A DNA stretch of 64,000 nucleotides from Mucilaginibacter sp. UBA5151 (GTDB lineage: Bacteria; Bacteroidota; Bacteroidia; Sphingobacteriales; Sphingobacteriaceae). Position numbers and translations under genes: made by a program. Under the pieces are notes generated by a model. It worked only from the letters and a program-made list of their open reading frames with translations. It did no database searches and had not been told where the DNA came from. The stretch covers positions 49,868 to 113,867 of the forward strand of contig DHXR01000001.1 of NCBI GenBank assembly GCA_002413785.1. Reading direction: 5' to 3'. Shown one piece after another: positions 6,819 through 15,512 of this stretch; the first letter of the stretch is position 1, and every line of letters starts with the position of its first letter.

Positions 6819-9086
6819 ATGGCTTTTGATTTAGATATGATCAAAAAAGTTTACGACCGCTACAGCACCCGCGTGGCTGCTGCACGTAAAGCGACCGGCA
6901 AACACCTTACTTTAACCGAAAAAATATTATACGCCCACCTTTCCGAAGGCGATGCTAAAACAGCATTTGGCCGCGGCGTGGATTATGTTGACTTTGCACC
7001 CGACCGTGTTGCTATGCAGGATGCTACAGCACAAATGGCGCTGTTGCAGTTTATGCAGGCCGGCAGGCCGCAGGTGGCTGTGCCTTCAACCGTGCATTGT
7101 GATCACCTGATACAGGCTAAAATTGGCGCTGTTGAAGATTTGAATACCGCAAAAGATGTAAATAAAGAAGTTTATGATTTCCTGGCTTCGGTATCTGATA
7201 AATACGGACTGGGTTTCTGGAAACCGGGCGCGGGAATTATTCACCAGGTGGTGTTAGAAAACTATGCTTTCCCGGGCGGTATGATGATCGGCACCGACTC
7301 GCATACACCTAACGCTGGTGGCTTGGGTATGATTGCCATTGGTGTTGGCGGCGCCGATGCCTGCGACGTAATGGCCGGCCTGCCATGGGAACTTAAATTC
7401 CCTAAACTGATCGGTGTTAAACTAACCGGCAAATTGTCAGGCTGGACATCAGCTAAAGATGTTATCCTGAAAGTTGCAGGTATCCTTACTGTAAAAGGCG
7501 GTACCGGCGCTATTGTTGAATATTTTGGCGAAGGTGCACGTTCACTTTCTGCAACCGGCAAAGGCACCATCTGTAATATGGGTGCAGAAATTGGTGCAAC
7601 TACTTCTGTTTTTGGTTACGATGAAAAGATAGCTACCTACCTGAACGGTACCAAACGCGGCGATATTGCCGAACTGGCTAATGCTGTTAAAGAACATTTA
7701 ACCGGCGACCCTGAAGTTTATGCCAATCCCGAGCAATATTTTGACCAGGTGATTGAAATAAACCTTACTGAGCTTGAACCGCATGTGAACGGCCCCTTCA
7801 CACCCGACCTGGCATGGCCGATCTCTAAATTCGCGACAGCGGTAAAAGAAAACGGCTGGCCTGTTAAATTAGAAGTTGGTTTGATAGGTTCATGTACCAA
7901 TTCATCTTATGAAGACATAACCCGTTCGGCTTCTATCGCCAAACAGGCCATCGATAAACATTTAAAAACAAAAGCGGAGTTTACCATTACCCCCGGATCT
8001 GAACTGGTGCGCTACACTGTTGAGCGTGACGGCTATCTGAAAACTTTTGAAGATATGGGCGGCGTGGTGCTGGCTAATGCCTGCGGTCCTTGCATAGGCC
8101 AGTGGGCACGTCATACTGATGACCCTACGCGCAAAAACTCTATCATCACGTCCTTCAACCGTAACTTTGCCAAACGCCAGGACGGCAACCCGAACACCCA
8201 CGCGTTTGTGGCTTCGCCGGAGATTGTTACCGCGTTTGCTATTGCAGGTGATTTAACTTTTAATCCATTAACCGATACCCTTACCAACGAAAAAGGCGAG
8301 CAGGTAAAATTGGACGAACCATTGGGCATTGAAATGCCGGTAAAAGGCTATGCTGTTGAAGATGCCGGTTACCAGGCCCCTGCCGAAGACGGCAGCAAAG
8401 TAGAGGTTAAGGTTGACCCTAAATCGGCACGTTTGCAATTGCTTGATCCTTTCTCTGCATGGGAAGGCACCGATATTACCGGCTTAAAGCTTTTAATAAA
8501 AGCCAAAGGCAAATGTACTACCGACCATATCTCTATGGCTGGCCCATGGTTAAAGTTCCGTGGACATTTGGATAATATCTCCAACAATATGCTTATCGGC
8601 GCTATCAACTATTTTAACAATACTGCCGACAGTGTTAAAAATGAGCTTACCGGCGAATACGGTCCGGTACCAGCCACACAGCGCGATTATAAGGCGCATG
8701 GCATAGGATCAATAGTAGTAGGCGACGAGAATTATGGCGAAGGCTCGTCACGTGAACATGCCGCCATGGAGCCACGTCACCTGGGTGTACGTGCCATTCT
8801 GGTAAAATCATTTGCCCGTATCCACGAAACCAACCTTAAAAAGCAAGGTATGCTGGGCATTACCTTCGCCGATAACAACGATTATGATAAAATTCAGGAA
8901 GACGATATTATCGACATCACCGGATTAACCACGTTTGCCCCCGGCAAGCAGTTAACCGTGGTATTGCACCATAAAGATGGTTCAACTGACAGTTTTGCGG
9001 TAAACCATACCTATAATGCGCAGCAGATAGAATGGTTTAAAGCCGGCGGCGCGCTGAATATCATCCGCAGGCAAATGGCATCGTAA
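6819..9086 (+). CDS. acnA: Aconitate hydratase
   Basis: Aconitase interconverts citrate and isocitrate in the TCA cycle. At 755 residues it has the length and pattern of the mitochondrial-type aconitase used by Bacteroidota rather than the ~890-residue AcnA/IRP type. The three cluster cysteines are visible: GSCTNSSYEDITRS (Cys359) and ACGPCIGQW (Cys422, Cys425), spaced as in mitochondrial aconitase. Also seen are TDSHTPNAGGLGM and, in the swivelling C-terminal domain, GEGSSREHAAMEPRHLG with the catalytic Ser/Arg loop. It stands alone, with an untranslated leader of more than 50 bp and a strong terminator after it. The symbol is used loosely, because subtype naming (acn, acnA, acnB) varies. 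Confidence 0.96.
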   Translation: MAFDLDMIKKVYDRYSTRVAAARKATGKHLTLTEKILYAHLSEGDAKTAFGRGVDYVDFAPDRVAMQDATAQMALLQFMQAGRPQVAVPSTVHCDHLIQAKIGAVEDLNTAKDVNKEVYDFLASVSDKYGLGFWKPGAGIIHQVVLENYAFPGGMMIGTDSHTPNAGGLGMIAIGVGGADACDVMAGLPWELKFPKLIGVKLTGKLSGWTSAKDVILKVAGILTVKGGTGAIVEYFGEGARSLSATGKGTICNMGAEIGATTSVFGYDEKIATYLNGTKRGDIAELANAVKEHLTGDPEVYANPEQYFDQVIEINLTELEPHVNGPFTPDLAWPISKFATAVKENGWPVKLEVGLIGSCTNSSYEDITRSASIAKQAIDKHLKTKAEFTITPGSELVRYTVERDGYLKTFEDMGGVVLANACGPCIGQWARHTDDPTRKNSIITSFNRNFAKRQDGNPNTHAFVASPEIVTAFAIAGDLTFNPLTDTLTNEKGEQVKLDEPLGIEMPVKGYAVEDAGYQAPAEDGSKVEVKVDPKSARLQLLDPFSAWEGTDITGLKLLIKAKGKCTTDHISMAGPWLKFRGHLDNISNNMLIGAINYFNNTADSVKNELTGEYGPVPATQRDYKAHGIGSIVVGDENYGEGSSREHAAMEPRHLGVRAILVKSFARIHETNLKKQGMLGITFADNNDYDKIQEDDIIDITGLTTFAPGKQLTVVLHHKDGSTDSFAVNHTYNAQQIEWFKAGGALNIIRRQMAS

Positions 9087-9154
9087 GGTGAAAGCAGAAA
9101 GGTAAAAGGCGAAAGGTATTGAACCCTTTTACCTTTACTCTCTTTAAAAAACAT

Positions 9155-9184
9155 AAGCCTTCCCGGTTTGGGGAGGCTTTTTTT
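9155..9184 (+). terminator. Rho-independent terminator of the aconitase gene
   Basis: AAGCCTTCCC and GGGGAGGCTT pair across CGGTTT, followed by a run of seven T. It lies about 70 bp after the aconitase stop codon. Confidence 0.8.
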
Positions 9185-9239
9185 GTGAGATATAATTAAA
9201 AAGAAGTAGCTTTAATTTGAATTTCCAATTCCAGGCAAA

Positions 9240-9416
9240 ATGCGGTTAAAATTTATATTTGCTATTTTCATTACCTCCCTCTCTGTAGTAGTTGCGCAAC
9301 AGCATCCGGGGCAACTTAAAGCCAAACGACATCCAGGAAATGTAAGCAGCATTAAACAAGTTGGCGACAATATTAGTGTTGACCAGATGATTATCATAAA
9401 CAATTTACAAATCTGA
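9240..9416 (+). CDS. Putative 58-residue secreted peptide
   Basis: An ATG at 9240 opens a 58-codon frame with a convincing signal peptide (MRLKFIFAIFITSLSVVVAQ) and a short basic mature part (QHPGQLKAKRHPGNVSSIK, ending in INNLQI). It sits alone between the aconitase terminator and the channel gene. Such small exported peptides are common in this phylum and often go unannotated. It could also be the surviving 5' end of a longer exported protein. No promoter is clear. Only the signal peptide supports it. Confidence 0.4.
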   Translation: MRLKFIFAIFITSLSVVVAQQHPGQLKAKRHPGNVSSIKQVGDNISVDQMIIINNLQI

Positions 9417-9602
9417 TCTGTTTGCATTTTATTGATTATTAATGCTTTAATAAATTATTCTCTGATGAAAACCTTGGAAATACAGGCCCTAAATACTTAA
9501 TAGAAAAGAACAGGAACAGACAATTTTTTGTCCACTATAGTATGATCAAAATTTGTGAAAAACAAACGGTAAAGTTCATGAATGATCCTAATTTTTAACC
9601 CT

Positions 9603-10520
9603 ATGATCCGAAGAAAAAACGAAAACTGGTTCAAAATGCTTTTTATATGGGAGGGATCTGTATTGCCGCAGATCCTTCCACGTTTAATCCTGCTATTCAT
9701 CATTTCAATAGGTATTGTTTTTTTGAAAGGTACGTTGTTCCATTTCAAGATACCACTTAATCCTGCTCCATTCACTTTATTTGGAATAGCTTTAGCCATA
9801 TTTCTTGGATTTCGAAACAATGCCAGCTATGACCGGTTTTGGGAAGCGCGTAAACTATGGGGTGCATTGCTGAATGATACACGCTCATTAGCCCGGCAAG
9901 CCCTAACTTTAAGCGGCTATTCCTCAACAAGCGAAGAAGTCGAAACCTTTATTAATTATCTTATTGCATTTATTTATGCACTGAAACACCAGTTAAGGCA
10001 GACAGATGCTTCAGCTGATCTGGAAAAAAGACTTCATAAAGCAATAGCTTTGCAATTAAAAGCAGCGAAATATAAACCGGTTATACTCATGAAGGAAATG
10101 GCGATTTGGGTTCAAAAGGCAAAAGAGCAAAGAAAAATAGATTCCATTATTCAAGCAGCATTTGATCAGAACCTTAATAAATTGTCGGACATTATTGGTG
10201 GTTGCGAAAGGATTTCCTCAACGCTTATCCCTTATACTTACAGGGTTTTATTGCATCGTACGGTCTATTTTTATTGCTTATTATTACCCTTTGGCTTTGT
10301 GGATAGCCTGGGCTGGATGACGCCATTCATTGTCATCTTTATTGCCTATACTTTTTTAGCCCTGGAAGCCATCGCAGATGAAATAGAAGAGCCTTTTGGA
10401 ACAGAACCTAATGACCTTGCTTTAAATGAAATGAGCAGGATGATTGAGGCCACCTTATTAGAAATGGCCGGAAGGCCAATCCCGGATTTTTCTGCCGGGC
10501 ATAGCCATATTATTGATTAA
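9603..10520 (+). CDS. Bestrophin-type anion channel (YneE/UPF0187 family)
   Basis: A 305-residue integral membrane protein of the bestrophin/RFP-TM family, whose members form pentameric chloride channels. Visible marks are the N-terminal MIRRKNENWFKMLF, hydrophobic helices (about residues 23-45 and 215-260), the family block FRNNASYDRFWEARKLWGALLND, and EEPFGTEPNDLALNEM near the C-terminus, which corresponds to the conserved bestrophin acidic cluster. I prefer the ATG at 9603 to the upstream one at 9582. No operon partner is seen. Transport of chloride is inferred from the family only. Confidence 0.85.
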   Translation: MIRRKNENWFKMLFIWEGSVLPQILPRLILLFIISIGIVFLKGTLFHFKIPLNPAPFTLFGIALAIFLGFRNNASYDRFWEARKLWGALLNDTRSLARQALTLSGYSSTSEEVETFINYLIAFIYALKHQLRQTDASADLEKRLHKAIALQLKAAKYKPVILMKEMAIWVQKAKEQRKIDSIIQAAFDQNLNKLSDIIGGCERISSTLIPYTYRVLLHRTVYFYCLLLPFGFVDSLGWMTPFIVIFIAYTFLALEAIADEIEEPFGTEPNDLALNEMSRMIEATLLEMAGRPIPDFSAGHSHIID

Positions 10521-10532
10521 GATGGGACTATT

Positions 10533-10675
10533 TCAAATCGAAGTTAGGTTTTGATGTCGACGAAGCAATTAGGTTATGCCTGACAATACAGGATTATATG
10601 TCAGAAAAATCAACAGAGGCGTTAATCGGCCGCAAAGACCATGTGAGGGAGATACCGGGACATAAAGGCTTTTAA
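10533..10675 (+). pseudogene. Possible ORF remnant behind the channel gene
   Basis: A frame without an ATG start reads WDYFKSKLGFDVDEAIRLC and goes on to GRKDHVREIPGHKGF before a TAA at 10673-10675. Its composition looks protein-like and might be the tail of a lost gene. I do not recognise a family, and a chance open frame of this length is possible. Confidence 0.25.
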
Positions 10676-10700
10676 TTTATTATTTTAAATCCCCCCGCCT

Positions 10701-10722
10701 GTTCAAGTGTCCACACTTGAAC
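10701..10722. repeat. Perfect palindrome GTTCAAGTGT-cc-ACACTTGAAC
   Basis: It has 10-bp arms and a 2-nt loop, is preceded by CCCCCCGCCT, and lies in the 398-bp gap before gcvP. A sister copy at 49827-49846 (TTCAAGTGT arms) sits beside a T-run. Apart from this palindrome, the promoter below and the weak ORF remnant, the gap holds only AT-rich sequence. Confidence 0.65.
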
Positions 10723-10862
10723 ACATAAAATTCCGCAGGCAAATGGCGTCCTGATTTTAGATTTACGAATTACGATTTTAGATTCGTAATATTTTGATTT
10801 GGATATTTTAAAGGCCTTCTCATTTTTCAGCTTAAAACTTTAGTCATTATATAATCAGGGAA

Positions 10863-10893
10863 TTGATACAGAATTTCTAAAATCGTACCTTTG
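10863..10893 (+). promoter_or_regulatory. Promoter of gcvP
   Basis: TTG at 10863-10865, a 20 bp spacer, then TACCTTTG at 10886-10893 match the Bacteroidota -33/-7 consensus. The box ends 25 bp before the ATG. Confidence 0.65.
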
Positions 10894-10918
10894 CGCTAAA
10901 TTTATTGACCCCATTTTC

Positions 10919-13810
10919 ATGAAGCTGAATATTGATTACCAGGAACAATTCCAGTCGCGGCATATAGCGCCCAACCAGCCAGATACCGTACAAATGTTAA
11001 AAACAATCGGTGTAAGTTCACTGGATGAACTGATCGCCCAAACCGTGCCGGAAAAGATCAGGCTAAAAGCCCCGCTCAACCTTCCGGCAGCAAAAAGCGA
11101 GTTCGATTATCTGAACACGCTGAAACAAACGGCTTCAAAAAACAAAGTATATAAATCATTCATAGGCCAGGGCTATTACGATGTGATAGTTCCGGGCGTA
11201 ATACAGCGCAATATTCTCGAAAATCCGGGCTGGTACACCCAATATACGCCTTACCAGGCCGAAATTTCACAGGGGCGTTTACAGGCCCTGCTAAATTTCC
11301 AAACCATGGTTATTGACCTTACCGGGATGGAAATAGCCAATGCTTCATTACTTGATGAAGGCACTGCCGCTGCCGAAGCGATGTTTATGCAGTTCAGCCT
11401 GCGCAAAAACCAAAATGCCAAAGTGTTTTTTGTGTCCGGAGAACTGTTCCCGCAAACTATTGATGTTTTAAAAACCCGCGCACAGCCTTTTGGCATTGAG
11501 CTGCTGATTGGCGACCACCGCGAAGTTGAACTTACTGATGCAATGTTTGGCGCCATAGTTCAATATCCGGCGGCTGACGGCGCAATTTATGATTATACCG
11601 CTTTTGCAACGGAAGCACATGAAAAAGGCATCAAACTTACTGTAGTTGCCGACATTATGAGCCTGGTGCTTTTAAGCCCTCCGGGCGAATGGGGCGCTGA
11701 TATTGTAGTTGGTTCCACTCAGCGCTTTGGCATTCCGATGGGCTTCGGCGGGCCACATGCAGCCTATTTTGCTACTAAAGAAGAATACAAACGTTCGATG
11801 CCGGGCCGCATCATCGGTGTTACCATCGACAGTGCCGGGAATTATGCTTTGCGGATGGCGCTGCAAACCCGCGAACAACATATCCGCAGGGATAAAGCGA
11901 CTTCAAATATTTGTACTGCACAGGCATTGCTGGCTATTATGGCGGGTATGTACGCTGTTTGTCATGGCCCCTCGGGCATAAAGCTGATTGCCGAAAGGAT
12001 ACATGGTTTAACTGTTTTATTAGACCAGTCGTTAAAACAATTAGGGTACGGGCAACTGAACGCATCGTTTTTTGATACATTGAAATTTGAACTTGGCGAC
12101 CTTGCAAGCCCTATACACGCCGAAGCCATCAATAACGGCATGAACTTTCACTATAAAGGGACAGAAGTTACCATTGCAATTGACGAAACAACATCACCGG
12201 AAGATATTAAAACCATCGTCCGCTTTTTTGCAAGGGTAAAAGGAAAATCCCTGAACGATGTAAGCTTTGACGAGTTAAAGGAAAACATTAAAACAGTTAT
12301 CCCGGCCGGCCTGCAACGTCAATCGGCTTATTTGACACATGCATTATTCAATTCGCACCATTCGGAACATGAGATGCTGCGCTATATCAAATCGTTGGAA
12401 GCAAAAGACCTTTCACTTTGCCACTCGATGATTGCCCTGGGTTCATGCACCATGAAACTGAATGCCACCACCGAAATGGTACCGGTAACCTGGGCCGAAT
12501 TCAGCAAGATACACCCATTTGCACCGACCGATCAGGTTGGCGGTTATATGCAGGTATTTGATGAACTGAATAACTGGCTCAGTGAGATCACCGGCTTCGC
12601 AGCTATGAGTTTACAGCCAAACGCCGGGGCGCAAGGCGAATACACCGGTTTAATGGTCATACGTGCCTATCACCGCGACAGGGGCGAAAGCCACCGCAAT
12701 ATTGCCCTGATCCCTTCTTCAGCGCACGGCACAAATCCCGCATCGGCGGCTATGGCGGGAATGAAGATCATCGTGGTAAAATGCGATGATAACGGAAATA
12801 TTGATGTTGCCGACCTGCAGGCAAAAGCTGAACAATATCAAAATGAGCTGTCTTGCCTGATGGTTACGTATCCGTCAACACACGGGGTGTTTGAAGAGTC
12901 GATCATCGAAATATGTGAGATCATTCACCATAATGGCGGCCAGGTATATATGGACGGCGCTAACATGAATGCGCAGGTGGGCCTTACAAGTCCGGCTAAT
13001 ATTGGCGCCGACGTTTGCCACTTAAACCTGCATAAAACATTTTGCATCCCGCATGGCGGGGGCGGTCCGGGGGCAGGCCCGATAGGGGTTGCCAAACACC
13101 TTGTCCCTTATTTACCGGGACATGCTGTTGTTGATATTGAGCGGGGTAAATCCATCCATGCGGTATCATCAGCCCCATGGGGATCTGCGTCCATATTAAT
13201 TATCTCTCATGCTTATATTGCGATGATGGGCGCCGAAGGCCTGACCAACGCAACCCGTTTCGCCATATTGAATGCTAATTATATTAAAGCACGCTTAGCG
13301 CATCATTACCCGGTTTTATATACCGGGGCTAATGGCCGTTGCGCACACGAAATGATATTAGACTGCCGCGCCTTTAAACATTTCGGCGTGGAGGTAACAG
13401 ACATTGCCAAACGTTTAATGGATTATGGCTTCCATGCGCCAACCGTATCTTTCCCGGTTGCGGGTACGTTGATGATTGAGCCGACAGAGTCAGAACCAAA
13501 ACATGAACTTGACCGTTTTTGTGATGCCATGACCGCTATCCGTCACGAAATTGACAGTGTTGAAAAAGGAATATCAGACAAAACCGATAACCCGCTAAAA
13601 AATGCGCCGCATACCGCATCAGTTATTACCGCTAACGAATGGGAACATCCTTATACCCGTCAAAAAGCGGCATTTCCGCTGCCTTACGTGGCCGCCTATA
13701 AATTCTGGCCGTCAGTAGGGCGTGTAAATGATACTTATGGCGACAGGACACTGATCTGTTCGTGCCCGCCATTGGAAGAATATGCTTTTGAGGAAAGTGT
13801 GATAGAATAG
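10919..13810 (+). CDS. gcvP: Glycine dehydrogenase (aminomethyl-transferring), P-protein
   Basis: The P-protein decarboxylates glycine and passes the aminomethyl group to lipoylated H-protein in the glycine cleavage system, feeding one-carbon folate. The 963-residue chain is the fused form, with both halves (the gcvPA- and gcvPB-like parts) in one polypeptide. The PLP lysine lies in NLHKTFCIPHGGGGPGAGPIG (Lys706). It is preceded by the glycine-rich LQPNAGAQGEYTGL and followed by the C-terminal lobe ending SCPPLEEYAFEE. The N-terminal RHIAPNQPDTVQML is typical. gcvT and gcvH are not adjacent, which is usual in Bacteroidota. It has its own promoter. Confidence 0.96.
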   Translation: MKLNIDYQEQFQSRHIAPNQPDTVQMLKTIGVSSLDELIAQTVPEKIRLKAPLNLPAAKSEFDYLNTLKQTASKNKVYKSFIGQGYYDVIVPGVIQRNILENPGWYTQYTPYQAEISQGRLQALLNFQTMVIDLTGMEIANASLLDEGTAAAEAMFMQFSLRKNQNAKVFFVSGELFPQTIDVLKTRAQPFGIELLIGDHREVELTDAMFGAIVQYPAADGAIYDYTAFATEAHEKGIKLTVVADIMSLVLLSPPGEWGADIVVGSTQRFGIPMGFGGPHAAYFATKEEYKRSMPGRIIGVTIDSAGNYALRMALQTREQHIRRDKATSNICTAQALLAIMAGMYAVCHGPSGIKLIAERIHGLTVLLDQSLKQLGYGQLNASFFDTLKFELGDLASPIHAEAINNGMNFHYKGTEVTIAIDETTSPEDIKTIVRFFARVKGKSLNDVSFDELKENIKTVIPAGLQRQSAYLTHALFNSHHSEHEMLRYIKSLEAKDLSLCHSMIALGSCTMKLNATTEMVPVTWAEFSKIHPFAPTDQVGGYMQVFDELNNWLSEITGFAAMSLQPNAGAQGEYTGLMVIRAYHRDRGESHRNIALIPSSAHGTNPASAAMAGMKIIVVKCDDNGNIDVADLQAKAEQYQNELSCLMVTYPSTHGVFEESIIEICEIIHHNGGQVYMDGANMNAQVGLTSPANIGADVCHLNLHKTFCIPHGGGGPGAGPIGVAKHLVPYLPGHAVVDIERGKSIHAVSSAPWGSASILIISHAYIAMMGAEGLTNATRFAILNANYIKARLAHHYPVLYTGANGRCAHEMILDCRAFKHFGVEVTDIAKRLMDYGFHAPTVSFPVAGTLMIEPTESEPKHELDRFCDAMTAIRHEIDSVEKGISDKTDNPLKNAPHTASVITANEWEHPYTRQKAAFPLPYVAAYKFWPSVGRVNDTYGDRTLICSCPPLEEYAFEESVIE

Positions 13811-13857
13811 ATGTGCGGATTTTGAATGTGCAGATTTCAGATGTGCAGATGTGCAGA
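13811..13857. repeat. TGTGCAGATG tandem repeat after gcvP
   Basis: Imperfect copies (ATGTGCGGAT, ATGTGCAGAT, GTGCAGATG) start one base after the gcvP stop. They belong to the same family as 2399-2481. Confidence 0.6.
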
Positions 13858-13872
13858 TGATCGCAGTGTTCG

Positions 13873-13905
13873 AGACTTACGAAGTTTAAAAAACTTCGTA
13901 AGTCT
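13873..13905. terminator. Perfect hairpin after gcvP
   Basis: AGACTTACGAAGTTT (13873-13887) and its exact complement (13891-13905) flank an AAA loop and are followed by TGTTTT. It probably ends the gcvP transcript, and its arm sequence is shared with the hairpin at 6604. Confidence 0.6.
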
Positions 13906-13914
13906 GTTTTCGCC

Positions 13915-14142
13915 CGACCAACCATGCCCGTTTCTTACATGCATTCCTTTTACTTTGCATGCATATTTTGTCTGAACCCGAATTTTCAGAATTAAAGAAT
14001 TACCAGAATTCTAAAAATTCATTAATTCAATAAATTCGGGTTCAGACAATTGTTAATCTGTGCCTGACCAACCATGCGCATGCGGGGCACGAGTAGCCTC
14101 TGCCCGCTTGCCCTGCCCCTCATACTCGCGCCAGGTTGCGTT
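13915..14142. repeat. Long direct repeat, copy A (left edge of accessory island)
   Basis: About 228 bp nearly identical to copy B at 16141-16399. It contains an outer inverted repeat TTGTCTGAACCCGAATTT / AAATTCGGGTTCAGACAA around an AT-rich core, flanked by CTGACCAACCATG-type sequence and ending in CTCGCGCCAGGTTGCGTT. Relative to copy B it lacks about 30 bp after the second ACCATG. With 13811-13905 it accounts for the gap between gcvP and 14172. Confidence 0.85.
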
Positions 14143-14171
14143 ATTGTCAAATAAAATAAATAATAATATAT

Positions 14172-14741
14172 TCACTTGTGTTTACCTAACAACGGCTTCA
14201 GCTTTTGCGCCATTCCAAATTCTACTATCGTCATCAAATCTGCCATGTTGTTATCAAACTCAAAAACGTGTACCCGCAACTGTAGCCCTAATGATTTAGC
14301 CCAATAAAAAAGTTGAATTCCTTGAGTCATGTTTGTTTTGAAAAAACCAAGATGAGTAATAAACCTTCCCCAAAATTGCTTTTTAACTTTACCTACATAC
14401 AATATATTAGTACCGTGTTCAGGTTTACTTTTTAACGCTGGAATTGCTTTACATTCTGGATTATTTTTATAGCATTCAAATGCCTTAAGTATTTCATATG
14501 AACTATGTTCACTAATTACTTCAAACCAATAAAGGACCGGTCCCTTTATCGCAATCAGGTTCTGAAAGAGGTTCTTATATTTCGGTGATTTACGTATATC
14601 ATCGTTGTTGTAGTTGTCTACATCGCTCATGTTTATTTCAAAAATATAGGATGATTTTACATCTTGATTATATACATTTAATAACGGTTGAGCTGCATTA
14701 AAGCAAATTTCTTTAATTGATTGGATAGCGTTTAGATTCAT
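14172..14741 (-). CDS. Divergent GIY-YIG-like protein
   Basis: A 189-residue protein in which the GIY-YIG nuclease signature can be traced. GPVLYWFEVIS matches the GIY strand, TNILYVGK the YIG strand, and FWGRFITHLG the conserved Arg and following His. A late Glu lies in MTIVEFGMAQKLKPLLGKHK. About 45 residues separate the two strand motifs, more than the usual ~10, so the fold assignment is moderate and catalysis uncertain. The gene is AT-rich compared with its surroundings. It forms a minus-strand pair with the unknown gene upstream (39 bp gap), inside an island bounded by long direct repeats. It could act on DNA as a mobile-element or defence nuclease, but nothing here proves that. Confidence 0.55.
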   Translation of the reverse strand: MNLNAIQSIKEICFNAAQPLLNVYNQDVKSSYIFEINMSDVDNYNNDDIRKSPKYKNLFQNLIAIKGPVLYWFEVISEHSSYEILKAFECYKNNPECKAIPALKSKPEHGTNILYVGKVKKQFWGRFITHLGFFKTNMTQGIQLFYWAKSLGLQLRVHVFEFDNNMADLMTIVEFGMAQKLKPLLGKHK

Positions 14742-14780
14742 ACCTCAAACATAATTATTATTTCGCAATAATATTCAAAA

Positions 14781-15359
14781 CTATTTTTTCAATTCGGAAA
14801 AAAATTGATTCCAAACTCTTAACTCGATCCAAACGCTATCAATATTCAATATATCAAACCATGTTAGCACGGTATGATCATATAAATGATGGAATGTGTA
14901 GCAATGAAATTGATCCTTTAATGGGTGCCCATCCATAAATTGAAACTCATTCCAATTGTCTTCATAAAACATTATATCCTGGTTTTTATGAAATGTAGAC
15001 AGCGTGGTACTCCTAAAAAAAGGGTTTCCATAAAATGCCTCGTTCAGCTTTCTATAATAATTATTGTTCCAGCATTCGATAATAATCTCCACTTCGTAGT
15101 CATCAATAATTTTTTCGGCGACATAACTGTCCTGAAGGCTATAAATTCGTTCGGCATGTGGCTTAATTCTTATCTCTTCGGCTTTAAGCATATCGCTTAA
15201 GCGCTGTAATTTAATTAATCGCTTTTTTGTAAAAGTAAATTGCTTGCTGATAATTTGCGCCCTTTCGCCCAGCATATCACCCTCTTCGTCCGTCAGGTTT
15301 TTCCAATCCTTTAAAAAGCATTTAACAAAATTTTGGTTAAGTATTTCGGGTATCTTCAC
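14781..15359 (-). CDS. Hypothetical protein of the accessory island
   Basis: A 192-residue soluble protein with no signal peptide or membrane segment. The N-terminal half is helical and charged (residues 20-75, KDWKNLTDEEGDMLGERAQ). The C-terminal half is aromatic, His- and Trp-rich (FHCYTFHHLYDHTVLTWFDI, then VWIELRVWNQFF). I know proteins of this appearance only as uncharacterised Sphingobacteriaceae proteins. It is probably co-transcribed with the GIY-YIG-like gene. Base composition is lower in GC than that of gcvP or serS. No function is assigned. Confidence 0.55.
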   Translation of the reverse strand: MKIPEILNQNFVKCFLKDWKNLTDEEGDMLGERAQIISKQFTFTKKRLIKLQRLSDMLKAEEIRIKPHAERIYSLQDSYVAEKIIDDYEVEIIIECWNNNYYRKLNEAFYGNPFFRSTTLSTFHKNQDIMFYEDNWNEFQFMDGHPLKDQFHCYTFHHLYDHTVLTWFDILNIDSVWIELRVWNQFFSELKK

Positions 15360-15454
15360 GATGATGATTAAATTCCCCTAATTATACTCTGCAAACGGCA
15401 TTAGTTTCATATAACCAAAGTCTTTATGGATAAATCGGTAAATTTATTCACCGC

Positions 15455-15491
15455 CTCCGCCTGTCCAAGCGTGCCGCTTGGACAGGCGGAG
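15455..15491. terminator. Perfect 17-bp-arm palindrome (CCGCCTGTCCAAGCG family)
   Basis: CTCCGCCTGTCCAAGCG pairs perfectly with 15475-15491 across a TGC loop. It lies 21 bp beyond the end of the toxin gene and could stop its transcript. Relatives lie at 21578-21600 and, weakly, near 22390. Confidence 0.6.
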
Positions 15492-15512
15492 ATTACGAGT
15501 TTTAATCCGATT

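Noticed and set aside
7262..8608. Minus-strand ORFs inside the aconitase gene
   Set aside because: They are shadow frames of a well-conserved coding sequence, with no promoter or recognisable protein.
10731..10751. Second copy of the aconitase end (CCGCAGGCAAATGGC) before gcvP
   Set aside because: Only about 17 bp match 9065-9082 and the flanks share nothing, so a duplicated gene end cannot be supported.
10521..10918. Riboswitch upstream of gcvP (glycine type)
   Set aside because: I could not find the paired glycine-aptamer core. The leader after the promoter is only about 20 nt.
14060..14299. 79-residue plus-strand ORF at the island edge
   Set aside because: Half of it is the direct repeat and half is antisense to the GIY-YIG-like gene. 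The same repeat-derived peptide appears at 16301-16507.
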